In this document: positions 1-8,876 of the stretch, piece by piece | How positions within the stretch are numbered: the first letter of the stretch is position 1 | Layout: each line of letters opens with the position of its first letter | Assembly (NCBI GenBank): GCA_001515955.1 | Contig: LOES01000015.1 | Location: 1-61,107, forward strand | DNA length: 61,107 nt | From: Clostridia bacterium BRH_c25 | GTDB lineage: Bacteria; Bacillota_A; Clostridia; Lutisporales; Lutisporaceae | Reading direction: 5' to 3' | Notes under the pieces: model-generated | Told to the model about the DNA's origin: nothing | Databases searched by the model: none | Seen by the model: the letters and a program-made list of their open reading frames with translations, nothing else | Made by a program: the position numbers and the translations under genes

Positions 1-1
1 A

Positions 2-244
2 GAGGCCAGAGCCAAGTATGAAAAAATCATGGAATGTCTTAAGACAATGGATGATGACAGGGTGGCCAACTGCATAATACTTATGAAGCAGTATATTCCG
101 GAGCTCTGGAACCAAAGTGCTCTGCTGCTTAAGAAATATATAGTGGATGAATCCAGGAGCCTTACATTTTTAAGCAAGGATGAAGTAGAGCTTATAGAGT
201 TTTTCAGAGAGTACCTTAAGGATCAGGGAGATAATAGGCATTAG
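2..244 (+). CDS. C-terminal end of an unknown protein (5' truncated by window)
   Basis: The reading frame is open from base 2 to the TAG-less TAA-type stop at 242-244, so this is the last 80 residues of a longer protein whose start lies outside the window. An internal ATG at 29 is not preceded by a ribosome site and is unlikely to be the start. The piece is hydrophilic and mostly helical-looking, rich in Glu, Lys and Leu, with no cysteine cluster, transmembrane segment or motif I recognise. It is followed by a gap with a palindrome before ykuK. Function unknown. Confidence 0.6.
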   Translation, partial: EARAKYEKIMECLKTMDDDRVANCIILMKQYIPELWNQSALLLKKYIVDESRSLTFLSKDEVELIEFFREYLKDQGDNRH

Positions 245-316
245 AAAAGGCAATGGGCTTGGGATTTTGCATATAAGGGGTGTTCTTCATGAAGTTCATT
301 TGCCTGAAATAATCAT

Positions 317-369
317 TTAACATAAATTTAAAATTATGTTAACGAAATATAACATATAAAGCGTATAAT
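317..369 (+). promoter_or_regulatory. Palindrome and -10 box upstream of ykuK
   Basis: TTAACATAA at 317-325 and its exact complement TTATGTTAA at 334-342 form a 9-bp inverted repeat with an 8-base AT loop. A good -10 hexamer TATAAT lies at 364-369, with a weak -35 (TTAACG, 339-344, 19-bp spacer) overlapping the right arm. The arrangement fits an operator over a promoter, but no regulator is linked. Confidence 0.4.
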
Positions 370-463
370 GAAAGTAAAGTAACGGAAATTATAATGTATG
401 CTTCTGCATTTACAATCTTTAAGTTTGCATCGCTACAAATCAAGGTATAAGGAGAGATGAAAC

Positions 464-925
464 ATGAAAAGCATAACATATGGTGAAGTTAGTTTTAATA
501 GAATGTGCAGGCTGATTAAGGATTACATGCTTAAGGACAGGGACAAGCAGTTTTGTATCACCGTCGGAACTGATTCGCAGAATTTTGATATAACCAAAAT
601 TGTTATTGTTGTGGCTGTTTGGAAGGTTGGAAACGGCGGAATATTCTTTTATGACCTGAGAAAAGTCAGCAAAATTAATAATATAAGACAAAAAATATTC
701 TTTGAAACCAGCTTGAGCCTTGAAATGGCCAGGAAACTTGCTATTACCCTTGAAAATGAAGCTGCAAAATGTGATATAGATATTCATGTTGATGCCGGAG
801 ATGATGGCCCCTCTTCTAAAATGATTCCGGAAATTGTCGGATGGGTAAAGGCCTGTGGCTTTGAGTGCAAAACAAAGCCTGAATCCTATGCAGCTTCAAG
901 TATTGCAAACAGGTATTCAAAATAG
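464..925 (+). CDS. ykuK: YkuK-family ribonuclease H-like protein (DUF458)
   Basis: The 153-residue protein matches the YkuK/DUF458 family, predicted to have an RNase H-like fold; its biochemical role is not established. Visible family marks are the N-terminal VGTDSQ stretch near residues 34-39, the internal HVDAGDDG motif near 107-114, and the C-terminal IVGWVKACGF and SYAASSIANRYSK segments. The acidic residues in these motifs are where a metal site would be expected. The ATG at 464 has GGAGAG at 451-456. The length is typical, so the gene looks intact. It stands alone between an unknown gene and a convergent polysaccharide locus. Confidence 0.85.
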   Translation: MKSITYGEVSFNRMCRLIKDYMLKDRDKQFCITVGTDSQNFDITKIVIVVAVWKVGNGGIFFYDLRKVSKINNIRQKIFFETSLSLEMARKLAITLENEAAKCDIDIHVDAGDDGPSSKMIPEIVGWVKACGFECKTKPESYAASSIANRYSK

Positions 926-1028
926 ATAAGCGGTGCCTGCGCATTAGCAGAAAAAAATGGGGTGGATTCTATGATGCTACTGGAGAGAAATACTATGGAA
1001 ACGTACTGGGCTATGAAGCTCTATGCAG

Positions 1029-1667
1029 CTAAATTGATATTGATACAGCATTTGGCCTATTAAGATTAAATATGGATGCCTTTCCTGAGTTTAACGAAGC
1101 TTTCTTATCATTAGCCTTGTTACTGCCTATTCCAATAGGATAGTATTCAAACTTGAACTTTAGCATCTTGGGGATATCCAGAAAATTTCTCCCATCAATG
1201 ATTATTTGTCCCTGCATTGCTGCTTTAATTCTCTTAAAATTCAATTCCCTAAACTCAGGCCATTCTGTGAGCAGTACAAGTGCGTCGCATCCTTCTGCAG
1301 CATCGTAGGGATTACTGCAGTATGTGATTGAATTTCCGATATTTCTTTTAATATTTTCCATTGCCACAGGGTCATAGGCTTTTATGCATGCCCCCTGTTT
1401 CAATAGAGCTTCTATTATATAAAGGGAAGGGGCTTCTCGTATATCATCTGTGCCGGCTTTAAACGAAAGACCCAGCAAGGCTATGTTTTTGCCCTGGAGT
1501 CCGGGAAGAAGCTCTTCTAGAAGTCTTACCGGCCTTACCCTTTGTATTTTATTCACATCAATTTTGTTTTGATTTAAATCCAGGCATATTACTTTATGGC
1601 CAATTTCGGCAAGGCATACTCCAGTGACAAGCCCTACATAACCCGTACCTATAATTGATACCTTCAT
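1029..1667 (-). pseudogene. UDP-glucose 6-dehydrogenase with large in-frame internal deletion
   Basis: The 212-residue product begins with a normal NAD-binding fold start (GTGYVGLVTG, residues 7-16) and about 36 residues later jumps to the C-terminal UDP-binding domain (NIALLGLSFKAGTDDIREAP). Full enzymes of this family have about 440 residues, so roughly 260 are missing. The lost part includes the rest of the NAD fold, the dimer helix and the catalytic cysteine. The junction is near base 1555 and preserves the frame. A good ribosome site (AAGGAG) precedes the ATG, so the protein may still be made but cannot oxidise UDP-glucose. It lies 19 bp after the glycosyltransferase and is probably cotranscribed. 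The C-terminal tail of about 35 residues is also atypical. Confidence 0.8.
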
Positions 1668-1686
1668 AAAAATTCTCCTTTCTGTA

Positions 1687-2847
1687 TTAGGCAGTTTCCG
1701 AATATAATGCTTCTTTGTCTTTAAGAGGTGTCTCCCCTATAACTTCATTATAACTAGCCACAAGCGTTTCGAAGATGTTTTCCCATTTAATTGTTGAGGT
1801 ATGGCGGAGTGCATTTTTTGAAAGCTCATATGCGTAATCCTCATTTTCCAAAAGCTTATTGCAGGCCTTATAAAAATCAATGGAATTCCTTGGCCTGCAG
1901 GCAATTCCATTGTACCCGTCAATCAGGTTGTCTGAAACACCGCCCATACTGCAGCCTATTACAGGAAGACCTGATGCCATAGCCTCCAGTACCACATTAC
2001 CAAAGGTTTCGGTAGAGGAAGGAAATAGGAATATGTCAGAGGAAGCATACAGCTTTGACAGTTCGGGGCCTTTGACAAAACCCAGAAAGGTGGTGTTGGG
2101 AAGGGCAAGCCTCTTCATTGTATCGAGGTATGAACCATCACCGGCAAATAGAAAATGCACCGAAGCTGAGTATTCGCTGCTCAAACCTTTTATAACATCC
2201 GGAAGTATATCTATGTCCTTTTCGGGAGATATTCTTCCCACATAGAGAAAAACCAATTTGTGATGTATCCCTAATTTGATTCTGAATAAAGGATCTCTGA
2301 ATTCCGGGGAAAAGGCTTTGGAGTTTATGCCCCTGCTCCATATTTCCAGATTTTTAATTCCTTTTTCTGTAAGAGTGTTCAGTGTATCTTTGGAGGGACA
2401 GTAGTTCTTTCTGCATTGTCTGTGAAACCATCTGAAATAATTCCAGGATAGCCGCTCCAAGAATCTAAGCTTAAAATATCCAAGATATTGGGAAAAATTG
2501 GTATGGTAGGATGACACTATAGGTATGTTCTTGATTTTTGCATACCTCAGACCACATAGACCTATACTGAAAGGAGTGATTATGTGTATGAGGTCCGGTT
2601 TAAAGCTCTCCAGCTCCTTTTCAATGAGAAAATAATCAGGAAATGATACTCTACTCTCTGGGTTAGGAAGAAAACGGAGGCTGGAAAAACGAATTACTCC
2701 TTTTTCGTTCTTGGTCTTTTCATACTGAGGAGCGAAAAGTCTGTACCCGATGCGATTGTCTTCAAAATATGATCTAAGTTTCCCGAGAGTATTGGCTACT
2801 CCGTTTGTTTCAGGTAAGTAGGTATCTGTAAATATCGCAACCTTCAT
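1687..2847 (-). CDS. GT4-family glycosyltransferase (MgtA-like)
   Basis: This 386-residue retaining glycosyltransferase has the GT-B two-domain layout. The N-terminal DTYLPETNGVANTL motif (residues 8-21) and the C-terminal FPSSTETFGNVVLEAMASGLP nucleotide-sugar site near 275-295 (E-x7-E type) are both present. The N-terminal motif is typical of the clostridial group annotated as GDP-mannose-dependent alpha-mannosyltransferases that build glycolipids. The actual sugar donor cannot be read from sequence. There is no signal peptide, so it is cytoplasmic or membrane-associated. GGAGGAGG precedes the ATG. It is transcribed together with the deleted UDP-glucose dehydrogenase and divergently from the phospholipase C-like gene. 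Confidence 0.82.
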   Translation of the reverse strand: MKVAIFTDTYLPETNGVANTLGKLRSYFEDNRIGYRLFAPQYEKTKNEKGVIRFSSLRFLPNPESRVSFPDYFLIEKELESFKPDLIHIITPFSIGLCGLRYAKIKNIPIVSSYHTNFSQYLGYFKLRFLERLSWNYFRWFHRQCRKNYCPSKDTLNTLTEKGIKNLEIWSRGINSKAFSPEFRDPLFRIKLGIHHKLVFLYVGRISPEKDIDILPDVIKGLSSEYSASVHFLFAGDGSYLDTMKRLALPNTTFLGFVKGPELSKLYASSDIFLFPSSTETFGNVVLEAMASGLPVIGCSMGGVSDNLIDGYNGIACRPRNSIDFYKACNKLLENEDYAYELSKNALRHTSTIKWENIFETLVASYNEVIGETPLKDKEALYSETA

Positions 2848-3106
2848 GCAAATCCTCCTCCATAAATAAATTGTATATTTATATTCTCAATTCAATTTTA
2901 TGATTTCATTGTTATAGAGGCATAAAGCACAAGTTACGCTGAAGTAAATTTAAGGTAAAATAACTATTATGGATAATATATAACATTCCTTTAACTTGGT
3001 TTTAACCGGAGGGACAAAAACTCAATGGAAGAAAACTATATAATAAAAGTGAGAGAAGTACTGAGCAAGTAAATTCTGCAATTATTAATGAATGAAAGAA
3101 GGGATA

Positions 3107-3700
3107 ATGATGATGACATTAAACCACAGGCAAATAGGCAAAACAGTGTTTTCAGCTATATCCAAAAGCCATGTTGTTAAATTAGATGAAAAGAGTCTGA
3201 CGTATGGCTGCATAAAACCTGACCTTGTTCCGCGGCTTCGAGCTATACCTCACTATAAGGAAAAGTCCTCGGATTTTGTAAATGAAATATTTGAAGAAAT
3301 GAGAAATCAAGAACTACCCAAATGTGATAAGGAAATTAAAATGTTCTCTATAAACTTGGGAGTTATAATGCATTATATTGCTGATTTCTTCTGCTATGCG
3401 CATAATTGCAGGGCCTATGCCCCGATATTGCCTCACTTTATTTATGAAAACAATTTGGCGTTGATATTTGCCTTTTCTGATCTCGATAAAATATGTATGG
3501 ATGCGATATACTCCATTAAGGAGCAGCATATACAATCAAAGGAATGGCTTAGAGAGTATCTGGACGGGAAGCATGACGAGTATATGTGCAGCAGAAGGAA
3601 TATGACCACAGATGTAAGATTCTCCATAGAAGCATGCATAACTGTAGCTTTAGTGATTGTAGCAAGCTGTATGGGCAGAAATGAGGAAGTTGCGGCTTGA
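3107..3700 (+). CDS. Zinc-dependent phospholipase C-like protein
   Basis: The protein resembles the zinc-dependent phospholipase C/S1-P1 nuclease-like family often found in Clostridia. Visible metal-ligand style motifs are the GCIKPDLVPRL segment, the HY pair after it, and MHYIADFFCYAHN near residues 87-99, which supplies His and Asp ligands. There is no signal peptide, unlike secreted PLC toxins, so it is probably an intracellular or membrane-face lipid enzyme. The frame opens at 3092, but AAAGAAGGG at 3094-3102 sits in front of three ATGs at 3107, 3110 and 3113, so the start is one of these; I give the first. It is divergent from a glycolipid-type glycosyltransferase, which suggests a lipid-related job. 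Confidence 0.65.
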   Translation: MMMTLNHRQIGKTVFSAISKSHVVKLDEKSLTYGCIKPDLVPRLRAIPHYKEKSSDFVNEIFEEMRNQELPKCDKEIKMFSINLGVIMHYIADFFCYAHNCRAYAPILPHFIYENNLALIFAFSDLDKICMDAIYSIKEQHIQSKEWLREYLDGKHDEYMCSRRNMTTDVRFSIEACITVALVIVASCMGRNEEVAA

Positions 3701-3724
3701 GGTATGGACTAAAATGGTACGGAC

Positions 3725-3755
3725 GGTGTAATTCATATGGATTACGCCATTTTTT
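3725..3755 (+). terminator. Rho-independent terminator
   Basis: GGTGTAAT at 3725-3732 pairs with ATTACGCC at 3741-3748 (one G-U), followed by six T at 3750-3755. It ends the phospholipase C-like transcript. Confidence 0.75.
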
Positions 3756-3794
3756 CTGTTCAAAATTCTTGCCAAATAATTAACATATAAGTAA

Positions 3795-3849
3795 TTGACA
3801 AAATATTTTAACAATGGTAATATCAACTTAACATATAGGATGTCTGACA
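3795..3849 (+). promoter_or_regulatory. Sigma-A promoter and candidate operator of the gntR gene
   Basis: TTGACA at 3795-3800 and TAATAT at 3818-3823 are separated by exactly 17 bp, a near-consensus housekeeping promoter. Just downstream, TGTCTGACA at 3841-3849 is a perfect TGTC-N-GACA inverted repeat lying before the ribosome site of the GntR gene. Its place fits an autoregulatory GntR operator. I did not find a second copy before the next gene. Confidence 0.65.
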
Positions 3850-3865
3850 AGTTAGGAGCGATATT

Positions 3866-4597
3866 ATGCGGATTAAAGAGAAGACTATTCCGTTGAGTCA
3901 ACAGGCCAAAGAAAAGATTATTGAGTATATCAGACTGGAAGGACTGCAGCCGGATGCGGCACTGCCTACAGAGGCAGAGCTGATGGAAATGCTTGGTGTC
4001 AGCAGGTACATTGTAAGGGAGGCACTGGCGCTTCTGGAGCAGGACCGGATTATATACAAAAGGCAGGGAAAAGGGACTTTTGTCTTTAAAAGGCCTATCG
4101 AAATTGAAAGCGGATTGGAAAAGCTGGAGAGTATAACGGAGATTATTGAGAAGTTCGGCTATGAATCCGGTACCAAATGGGTTGAAATAAGTGAAAATGA
4201 ACCTACAAGAGATATGGTAAGCAAGCTGAAGCTGAGACCGGGAGAAAAGGTTGTCACCTTCAAACGGATCAGAACTGCCAGCAGGAAGGTAGCAGCTTAC
4301 TGTGTCGATACCGTGAAGAAATCTGCCTTTGGAGATGATGTGCCGAAGGATGTAGACTGTGAGTCCATGTTCAGGTATTTCAAGGACCGGTGCGGGATCG
4401 AGGCCGAATATGCAGTAACTGAGATTATCCCGACATTTGCTACGGACGAGATGATGACTTTGATGAAAATCAGCCGGAATCAGTTATTTGTTTTATTGCA
4501 TCAGGTCCACTATGACAAGGAAGGAAATCCTGTTATATACTCTATGGATTACTTTAATCCCCAGGTATTCCGGTTCAAGGTAAACCGGAACAAATGA
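3866..4597 (+). CDS. GntR/HutC-family transcriptional regulator
   Basis: Residues 8-75 form a GntR winged helix: LPTEAELMEMLGVSRYIVREAL is the recognition region and GKGTFV closes the wing. Residues 85-240 match a UTRA (HutC-type) ligand-binding domain, with the usual FKRIRTA strand and the VIYSMDYFNPQVFRF end. Length (243) is normal. AGGAGCG precedes the ATG. It heads a co-directional cluster for nucleoside uptake and salvage, so its ligand is probably a pathway compound, though none is shown. A strong promoter and TGTC-N-GACA palindrome lie directly upstream. Confidence 0.85.
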   Translation: MRIKEKTIPLSQQAKEKIIEYIRLEGLQPDAALPTEAELMEMLGVSRYIVREALALLEQDRIIYKRQGKGTFVFKRPIEIESGLEKLESITEIIEKFGYESGTKWVEISENEPTRDMVSKLKLRPGEKVVTFKRIRTASRKVAAYCVDTVKKSAFGDDVPKDVDCESMFRYFKDRCGIEAEYAVTEIIPTFATDEMMTLMKISRNQLFVLLHQVHYDKEGNPVIYSMDYFNPQVFRFKVNRNK

Positions 4598-4695
4598 TTT
4601 TCTTGAGCAGATAGCAAAGCTGGTGCTATGCAAGCAGCAAAACTATAGATGGATAAGGATTTACCCACTCAAAAAAGATAAAGGAGGAATGTACA

Positions 4696-6012
4696 ATGGG
4701 GACAGTTAGTTTTAAGAAATGCAGAAATTTCAGGTTAATTCTCGTATTGATGCTGATTATCAGCGTTCTCTTCTCTGGAACGGCAGTTTTTGCTGAGGAA
4801 ACCGCTTATGCCGGTAGTACCTCGTTGTCGGCTGGGAATGGTCAAAGCCAGAGGGCAGAGTACAAGGAGTTCTTAGAGGATAATTACAGGATTGATGTGC
4901 CTGATATAGTGACCAAAGGGTATTTTATCAATGCCGTCGAAAAAATATCCGGAGTCAGATATAGTGAAATTGATAAAGATGCCGATGTTACCGGCATGGA
5001 GAAAGCCTTAACCAATTCCGAAGCATTGGCAATTGCTGTTAGAGCAGCAGGAATGAAAGAATTTGCCTATACCTACCCAAAAGACAAAATAGAGAGTGCG
5101 CTTTTGAAAATCGGCGTTGACTACAATGCATTAAAGGACGTAAGTCTGCAATGGACACAGGAGGCTGCGGCTGCAGCAGACTGCGGATTTCTTCCAAAGG
5201 CTGTGAAACTGGAGGATGCTGTTACAGAGGATGACGCAACCTATATGCTGGGCAAGGTCTTGTCCTTCCAGGGAAAGTATAAGAACTTTATCGGATATAT
5301 CAATGATGAGGATATTTATAGTAAGGTACATAATGCCTGGAACATGCAAAGCCTGATTAATGCGGAGGAACTCAGGGCTATTGTTGACGAAGTGCTGAAA
5401 TCGGATGCCGTTACAGGATATAATGTCAAGGATATCAGATTCAATTCCAACTTTGATCAAGACCTTTCCATTACTTACGGACATTCGGATATCAAGCATG
5501 GGATACAGCTTATAGGCCTGCTCAGAAGAGAGGGTCTTAATGCAAAGGTACAATTAGAACCTAAATCTTCAGCATATATATACATGAAGGAATGGGGAGA
5601 GCCCGGCCAGTCTCCTGATTTTCAGGTTGTACAAATAGAGAATGGCAATTATATTGCTTATTCCAAGGAATATGATATCAGCTTTGAATTTGACAGCCAG
5701 GAGCAGAAGAATAAATTCCAGGAGGTTATCCTTAAATACGCAAAGAGAAATCAGGATGCTATGGACGGACTGATTGCAGGGTCATGGTGGCAGCCGCTTT
5801 ATTATTCCAATATTGAAATAAAGGATTATTTAACAGTAACCAACAATTACATCAAGAAGGATAACTTCATTGCACAGTCTTTTTCTCTGAACGAAAAGTC
5901 GGAAAGTGTCGTACAAGGATTTAAAAAAGAAGACACGGAGCTAGAGGTAGTCACTTACAAGTTCTGGGTTAACGAGGCCTTTTATAATTACCTGCTGGGC
6001 GACTACAAATAA
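4696..6012 (+). CDS. Secreted protein of unknown function with SLH-like N-terminal segment
   Basis: The 438-residue product has a clear signal peptide: positive start, hydrophobic core LILVLMLIISVLF, and likely cleavage after VFA near residue 32. After it, residues 50-180 contain loosely repeated blocks with pattern A-x2-A-x2-D-CGFL/GMKEF that recall degenerate S-layer homology repeats. The rest (190-438) matches nothing I recognise and has aromatic-rich beta-type sequence such as GSWWQPLYY. AAAGGAGG precedes the ATG. It sits between the GntR regulator and mtnA, 76 bp from mtnA, so it is probably part of the same transcript. A surface substrate-capture or anchoring role is only an inference from context. 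Confidence 0.55.
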   Translation: MGTVSFKKCRNFRLILVLMLIISVLFSGTAVFAEETAYAGSTSLSAGNGQSQRAEYKEFLEDNYRIDVPDIVTKGYFINAVEKISGVRYSEIDKDADVTGMEKALTNSEALAIAVRAAGMKEFAYTYPKDKIESALLKIGVDYNALKDVSLQWTQEAAAAADCGFLPKAVKLEDAVTEDDATYMLGKVLSFQGKYKNFIGYINDEDIYSKVHNAWNMQSLINAEELRAIVDEVLKSDAVTGYNVKDIRFNSNFDQDLSITYGHSDIKHGIQLIGLLRREGLNAKVQLEPKSSAYIYMKEWGEPGQSPDFQVVQIENGNYIAYSKEYDISFEFDSQEQKNKFQEVILKYAKRNQDAMDGLIAGSWWQPLYYSNIEIKDYLTVTNNYIKKDNFIAQSFSLNEKSESVVQGFKKEDTELEVVTYKFWVNEAFYNYLLGDYK

Positions 6013-6087
6013 AGCCGGGGAGATGATCACTCAGCATAACGCCAGCTTTGATACAGGAAGAAATGCATATGACATAAGGAGGACTTT

Positions 6088-7125
6088 ATGAGCAACATTA
6101 AGACAATCGAATTCAAGTCGGAAGTTTTGTATTTGTTGGACCAGAGAAAACTGCCGGTCAGCTATGAGATTTTTGAGTGCAGAACCTATGCTGAGGTTAG
6201 TTTTGCAATAAGGGATATGGTGGTCAGGGGTGCCCCGGCAATCGGAGAAGCTGCGGCCTATGGGGCGGCTTTGGCTGCTAAAGAATTTATGAATGAAAGC
6301 AAAGAAGTATTCCTCGACCGGATGGAAGAAGCCCTTGAGGTTTTGAACAGGTCAAGGCCGACAGCGGTGAATCTCATGTGGGCTATAAGCAGAATGAGGG
6401 ATGTTCTGGAGGAATATAAGGATAGCGATACAGTTACGATCTATGAAAAAGTAAAAGCAGAGGCAGCTGAGGTTGTAGCTGAGGATATCTTGACGAACAA
6501 GGCGATGGCACAGTATGGGAACGGACTGATAAGCAATAATGCTGTGATTCTGACCCACTGCAATACCGGTGCCCTGGCAACCTCCGGTTATGGGACGGCT
6601 CTGGGTGTCATAAGAGAAGCCCACTATTCAGGCAAGAACATATTTGTTTATGCGGATGAAACAAGGCCGCGGCTGCAGGGGGCGAGGCTGACGGCATGGG
6701 AGCTGAAGCAGGAAGGCATTCCGGCAAAGCTGATTGTAGACAGCGCTGCAGCTACATTGATCAGAGATGGAAGGATCGACATGATTTTCGTTGGCGCCGA
6801 CAGAATTGCCTTAAACGGGGATACTGCCAACAAAATAGGAACCTTCATGCTGTCGGTGGTCGCAAAAGTCTATAATGTCCCATTTTATATCGTTGCGCCG
6901 ACTTCAACCATAGACTTTTCTACAGATTCCGGTGAGCAAATCCATATAGAGGAAAGAAGCAGTGAGGAGATTACGCATATAGAAGGTACCAGAGTAGTGG
7001 CGGAAGGCATCGATGTATATAATCCTGCATTTGATGTGACCCCCCATGAAAATATAACCGGAATTATTACGGAGAAGGGCATAATGCACGCGCCGTATAA
7101 GGACAGCATTAAAAAGCTTAAATAA
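6088..7125 (+). CDS. mtnA: S-methyl-5-thioribose-1-phosphate isomerase (MtnA)
   Basis: The enzyme converts the aldose 5-methylthioribose-1-phosphate to the ketose 5-methylthioribulose-1-phosphate; relatives also isomerise 5-deoxyribose-1-phosphate. Family marks are MVVRGAPAIG near residues 47-56, the catalytic cysteine in HCNTGALATSGYG (about residue 158), YADETRPRLQGARLT, and the catalytic aspartate in GADRIALNGDTANKIGT (about 234). Length of 345 is standard. AAGGAGG precedes the ATG. It lies in a cluster with an ECF transporter, a nucleoside phosphorylase and a class II aldolase. That order fits phosphorolysis, isomerisation and then aldol cleavage to dihydroxyacetone phosphate. Confidence 0.93.
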   Translation: MSNIKTIEFKSEVLYLLDQRKLPVSYEIFECRTYAEVSFAIRDMVVRGAPAIGEAAAYGAALAAKEFMNESKEVFLDRMEEALEVLNRSRPTAVNLMWAISRMRDVLEEYKDSDTVTIYEKVKAEAAEVVAEDILTNKAMAQYGNGLISNNAVILTHCNTGALATSGYGTALGVIREAHYSGKNIFVYADETRPRLQGARLTAWELKQEGIPAKLIVDSAAATLIRDGRIDMIFVGADRIALNGDTANKIGTFMLSVVAKVYNVPFYIVAPTSTIDFSTDSGEQIHIEERSSEEITHIEGTRVVAEGIDVYNPAFDVTPHENITGIITEKGIMHAPYKDSIKKLK

Positions 7126-7140
7126 GGGGGAGGGGAACCA

Positions 7141-8874
7141 ATGGATGTTGCTGATGGTAAAGAGCCTGACGCCAATGCGGTTTCTATAAAAAATCTGACA
7201 TTCAAATACAAAGACCAAAAGGACGGAAATGCAATCGAGAATATCAACCTGGATATTGAAGACGGCCAATTTGTTGTGATCATGGGCCCCAGCGGCGCGG
7301 GGAAATCAACCCTTGCCAACTGTCTGAACGGTCTTATTCCAAACTTCGTCAGAGGAAAATATGAGGGTGAGGTCCGGATTAACGGCAAAAGAACAAAGGA
7401 ACATAGTGTAAGTAAAATGGCAAAGGATATAGGGCTGGTTTTTCAGGATTTTGAATCACAGCTGTTCTCAACCAACACTAAGCTGGAAATTGCTTTCGGG
7501 CCGGAAAACTTTATGGTTCCAAGAGATGAGATCAGGGAGCGGATCAACAAGGTGTTGAAGACTGTCAACCTGGGAGGCTATGAAGAAAGACAGCCTTCCA
7601 CCCTTTCAGGAGGACAGAAGCAGCGTCTGGCAATCGGCTCGGTGCTGGCTTCTCAGCCTAAGATCATATGTATGGATGAACCTACGACCGATCTGGATCC
7701 CATCGGCAAGCTAGGAATATTCAAAATTGCAAAGGAACTGCATGAGGATAAGGATTTGACCCTGATCATCATTGAACATGAGACGGAAGAAGCCATCGAA
7801 GCAGACCGGCTGATCATAATGGAGAATGGACACATTCTGAAAGACGGGAAGCCGCAGCAGGTTTTAAGAGAGATTGAGCTGACGGAGAGAATCGGGATCA
7901 TGTCGCTCCAAATTCCGAAGTATTTCAAACAGATCACTTCAATGGCAAATGAAGAGCTGCCTCTGACACCGGAAGAAGGCTTGAAAAAGTTTGTAGAAAT
8001 GAAGCTGGCTCTCGATCAGAAAAAATATGATGAAATACTTCAGGCAGAGCTTGAACGGGAGAGTAAATATGGAGATATCATCATTGAAGTGAAGGATCTG
8101 GAGCATGTCTATCCCAACGGGAAAAAGGCTTTGGAGGGGGCTGACCTGCAAATCAGGGAAGGTGAGTTTCTCGCTGTTCTGGGACACAACGGCAGTGGAA
8201 AGACGACCCTGGTCAAGCACCTGAACGGGTTGCTTATGCCAACTGCCGGAGTTGTGAGTGTAAATGGAAAAGACACAAAAAATACAACGATCTTTGAAAT
8301 CGGAAAAGATGTGGGCTTTGTATTCCAGAATCCCGATCACCAGATATTTGCCGATACGGTATATGAAGAGGTGGCTTTCAGTCCCAAGATAAGAGGCTGT
8401 TCTATTGAGGAAACTGACAGAAGGGTCAAGGAAGCCTTGAAGGCAGTTGACCTTGAAGGCTATGAAAAAGAAGACCCCTTTTCACTATCCAAGGGAGAAC
8501 GGCAGAGAGTCGCAGTTGCTTCCATCCTCTCTGCAAAGCCCAAGGTCATAATTCTGGATGAGCCGACAACCGGGCTGGACTACAAAGAGCAAAAAATAAT
8601 GATGGAGCTGATTAAAAAGCTGAATGAAGAAGGTCATACCATTATTATCATCACCCACACAATGTGGGTCGTATCGGAATATGCCCACAAGGTCGCAGTC
8701 GTAAAAGACGGAGAGGTGAGCATGTATGGAAGCACAAGAGAGATATTTAAGAGAGAAGAAGAGCTTCTGGACGCTTTCCTGAAAGTGCCGCATATAGTAA
8801 GCTTAAGCAATAAATTGGGAAATACAATTTTATCGGTTGAAGAAATGGTCCGATGTACTGAGGGGGTGGAGTAG
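7141..8874 (+). CDS. ECF transporter ATPase with two fused ABC domains
   Basis: This 577-residue protein carries two complete ATP-binding cassettes in one chain, in place of the usual separate EcfA1 and EcfA2. The first has Walker A GPSGAGKS (49-56), signature LSGGQKQR and Walker B IICMDEPTTDLD. The second has Walker A GHNGSGKT (about 348), a slightly altered signature LSKGERQR and Walker B VIILDEPTTGLD. A linker of roughly 50 residues joins them. It would drive an energy-coupling-factor importer with the EcfT gene 2 bp downstream and the S component further on. The dedicated ATPase makes this a self-contained (group I-type) transporter. Confidence 0.9.
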   Translation: MDVADGKEPDANAVSIKNLTFKYKDQKDGNAIENINLDIEDGQFVVIMGPSGAGKSTLANCLNGLIPNFVRGKYEGEVRINGKRTKEHSVSKMAKDIGLVFQDFESQLFSTNTKLEIAFGPENFMVPRDEIRERINKVLKTVNLGGYEERQPSTLSGGQKQRLAIGSVLASQPKIICMDEPTTDLDPIGKLGIFKIAKELHEDKDLTLIIIEHETEEAIEADRLIIMENGHILKDGKPQQVLREIELTERIGIMSLQIPKYFKQITSMANEELPLTPEEGLKKFVEMKLALDQKKYDEILQAELERESKYGDIIIEVKDLEHVYPNGKKALEGADLQIREGEFLAVLGHNGSGKTTLVKHLNGLLMPTAGVVSVNGKDTKNTTIFEIGKDVGFVFQNPDHQIFADTVYEEVAFSPKIRGCSIEETDRRVKEALKAVDLEGYEKEDPFSLSKGERQRVAVASILSAKPKVIILDEPTTGLDYKEQKIMMELIKKLNEEGHTIIIITHTMWVVSEYAHKVAVVKDGEVSMYGSTREIFKREEELLDAFLKVPHIVSLSNKLGNTILSVEEMVRCTEGVE

Positions 8875-8876
8875 TC

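Noticed and set aside
440..787. 115-codon minus-strand frame over ykuK
   Set aside because: Fully overlaps the intact, family-matched ykuK on the other strand.
971..1030. 19-codon frame starting MMLLERN before the UDP-glucose dehydrogenase remnant
   Set aside because: The ribosome site is only moderate and the peptide has no membrane or other signature; it may be debris from the lost part of the locus.
3025..3072. 15-codon frame after GGAGGG upstream of the phospholipase C-like gene
   Set aside because: Very short with 10-base spacing; TATAAT-like sequence inside makes a promoter equally likely.
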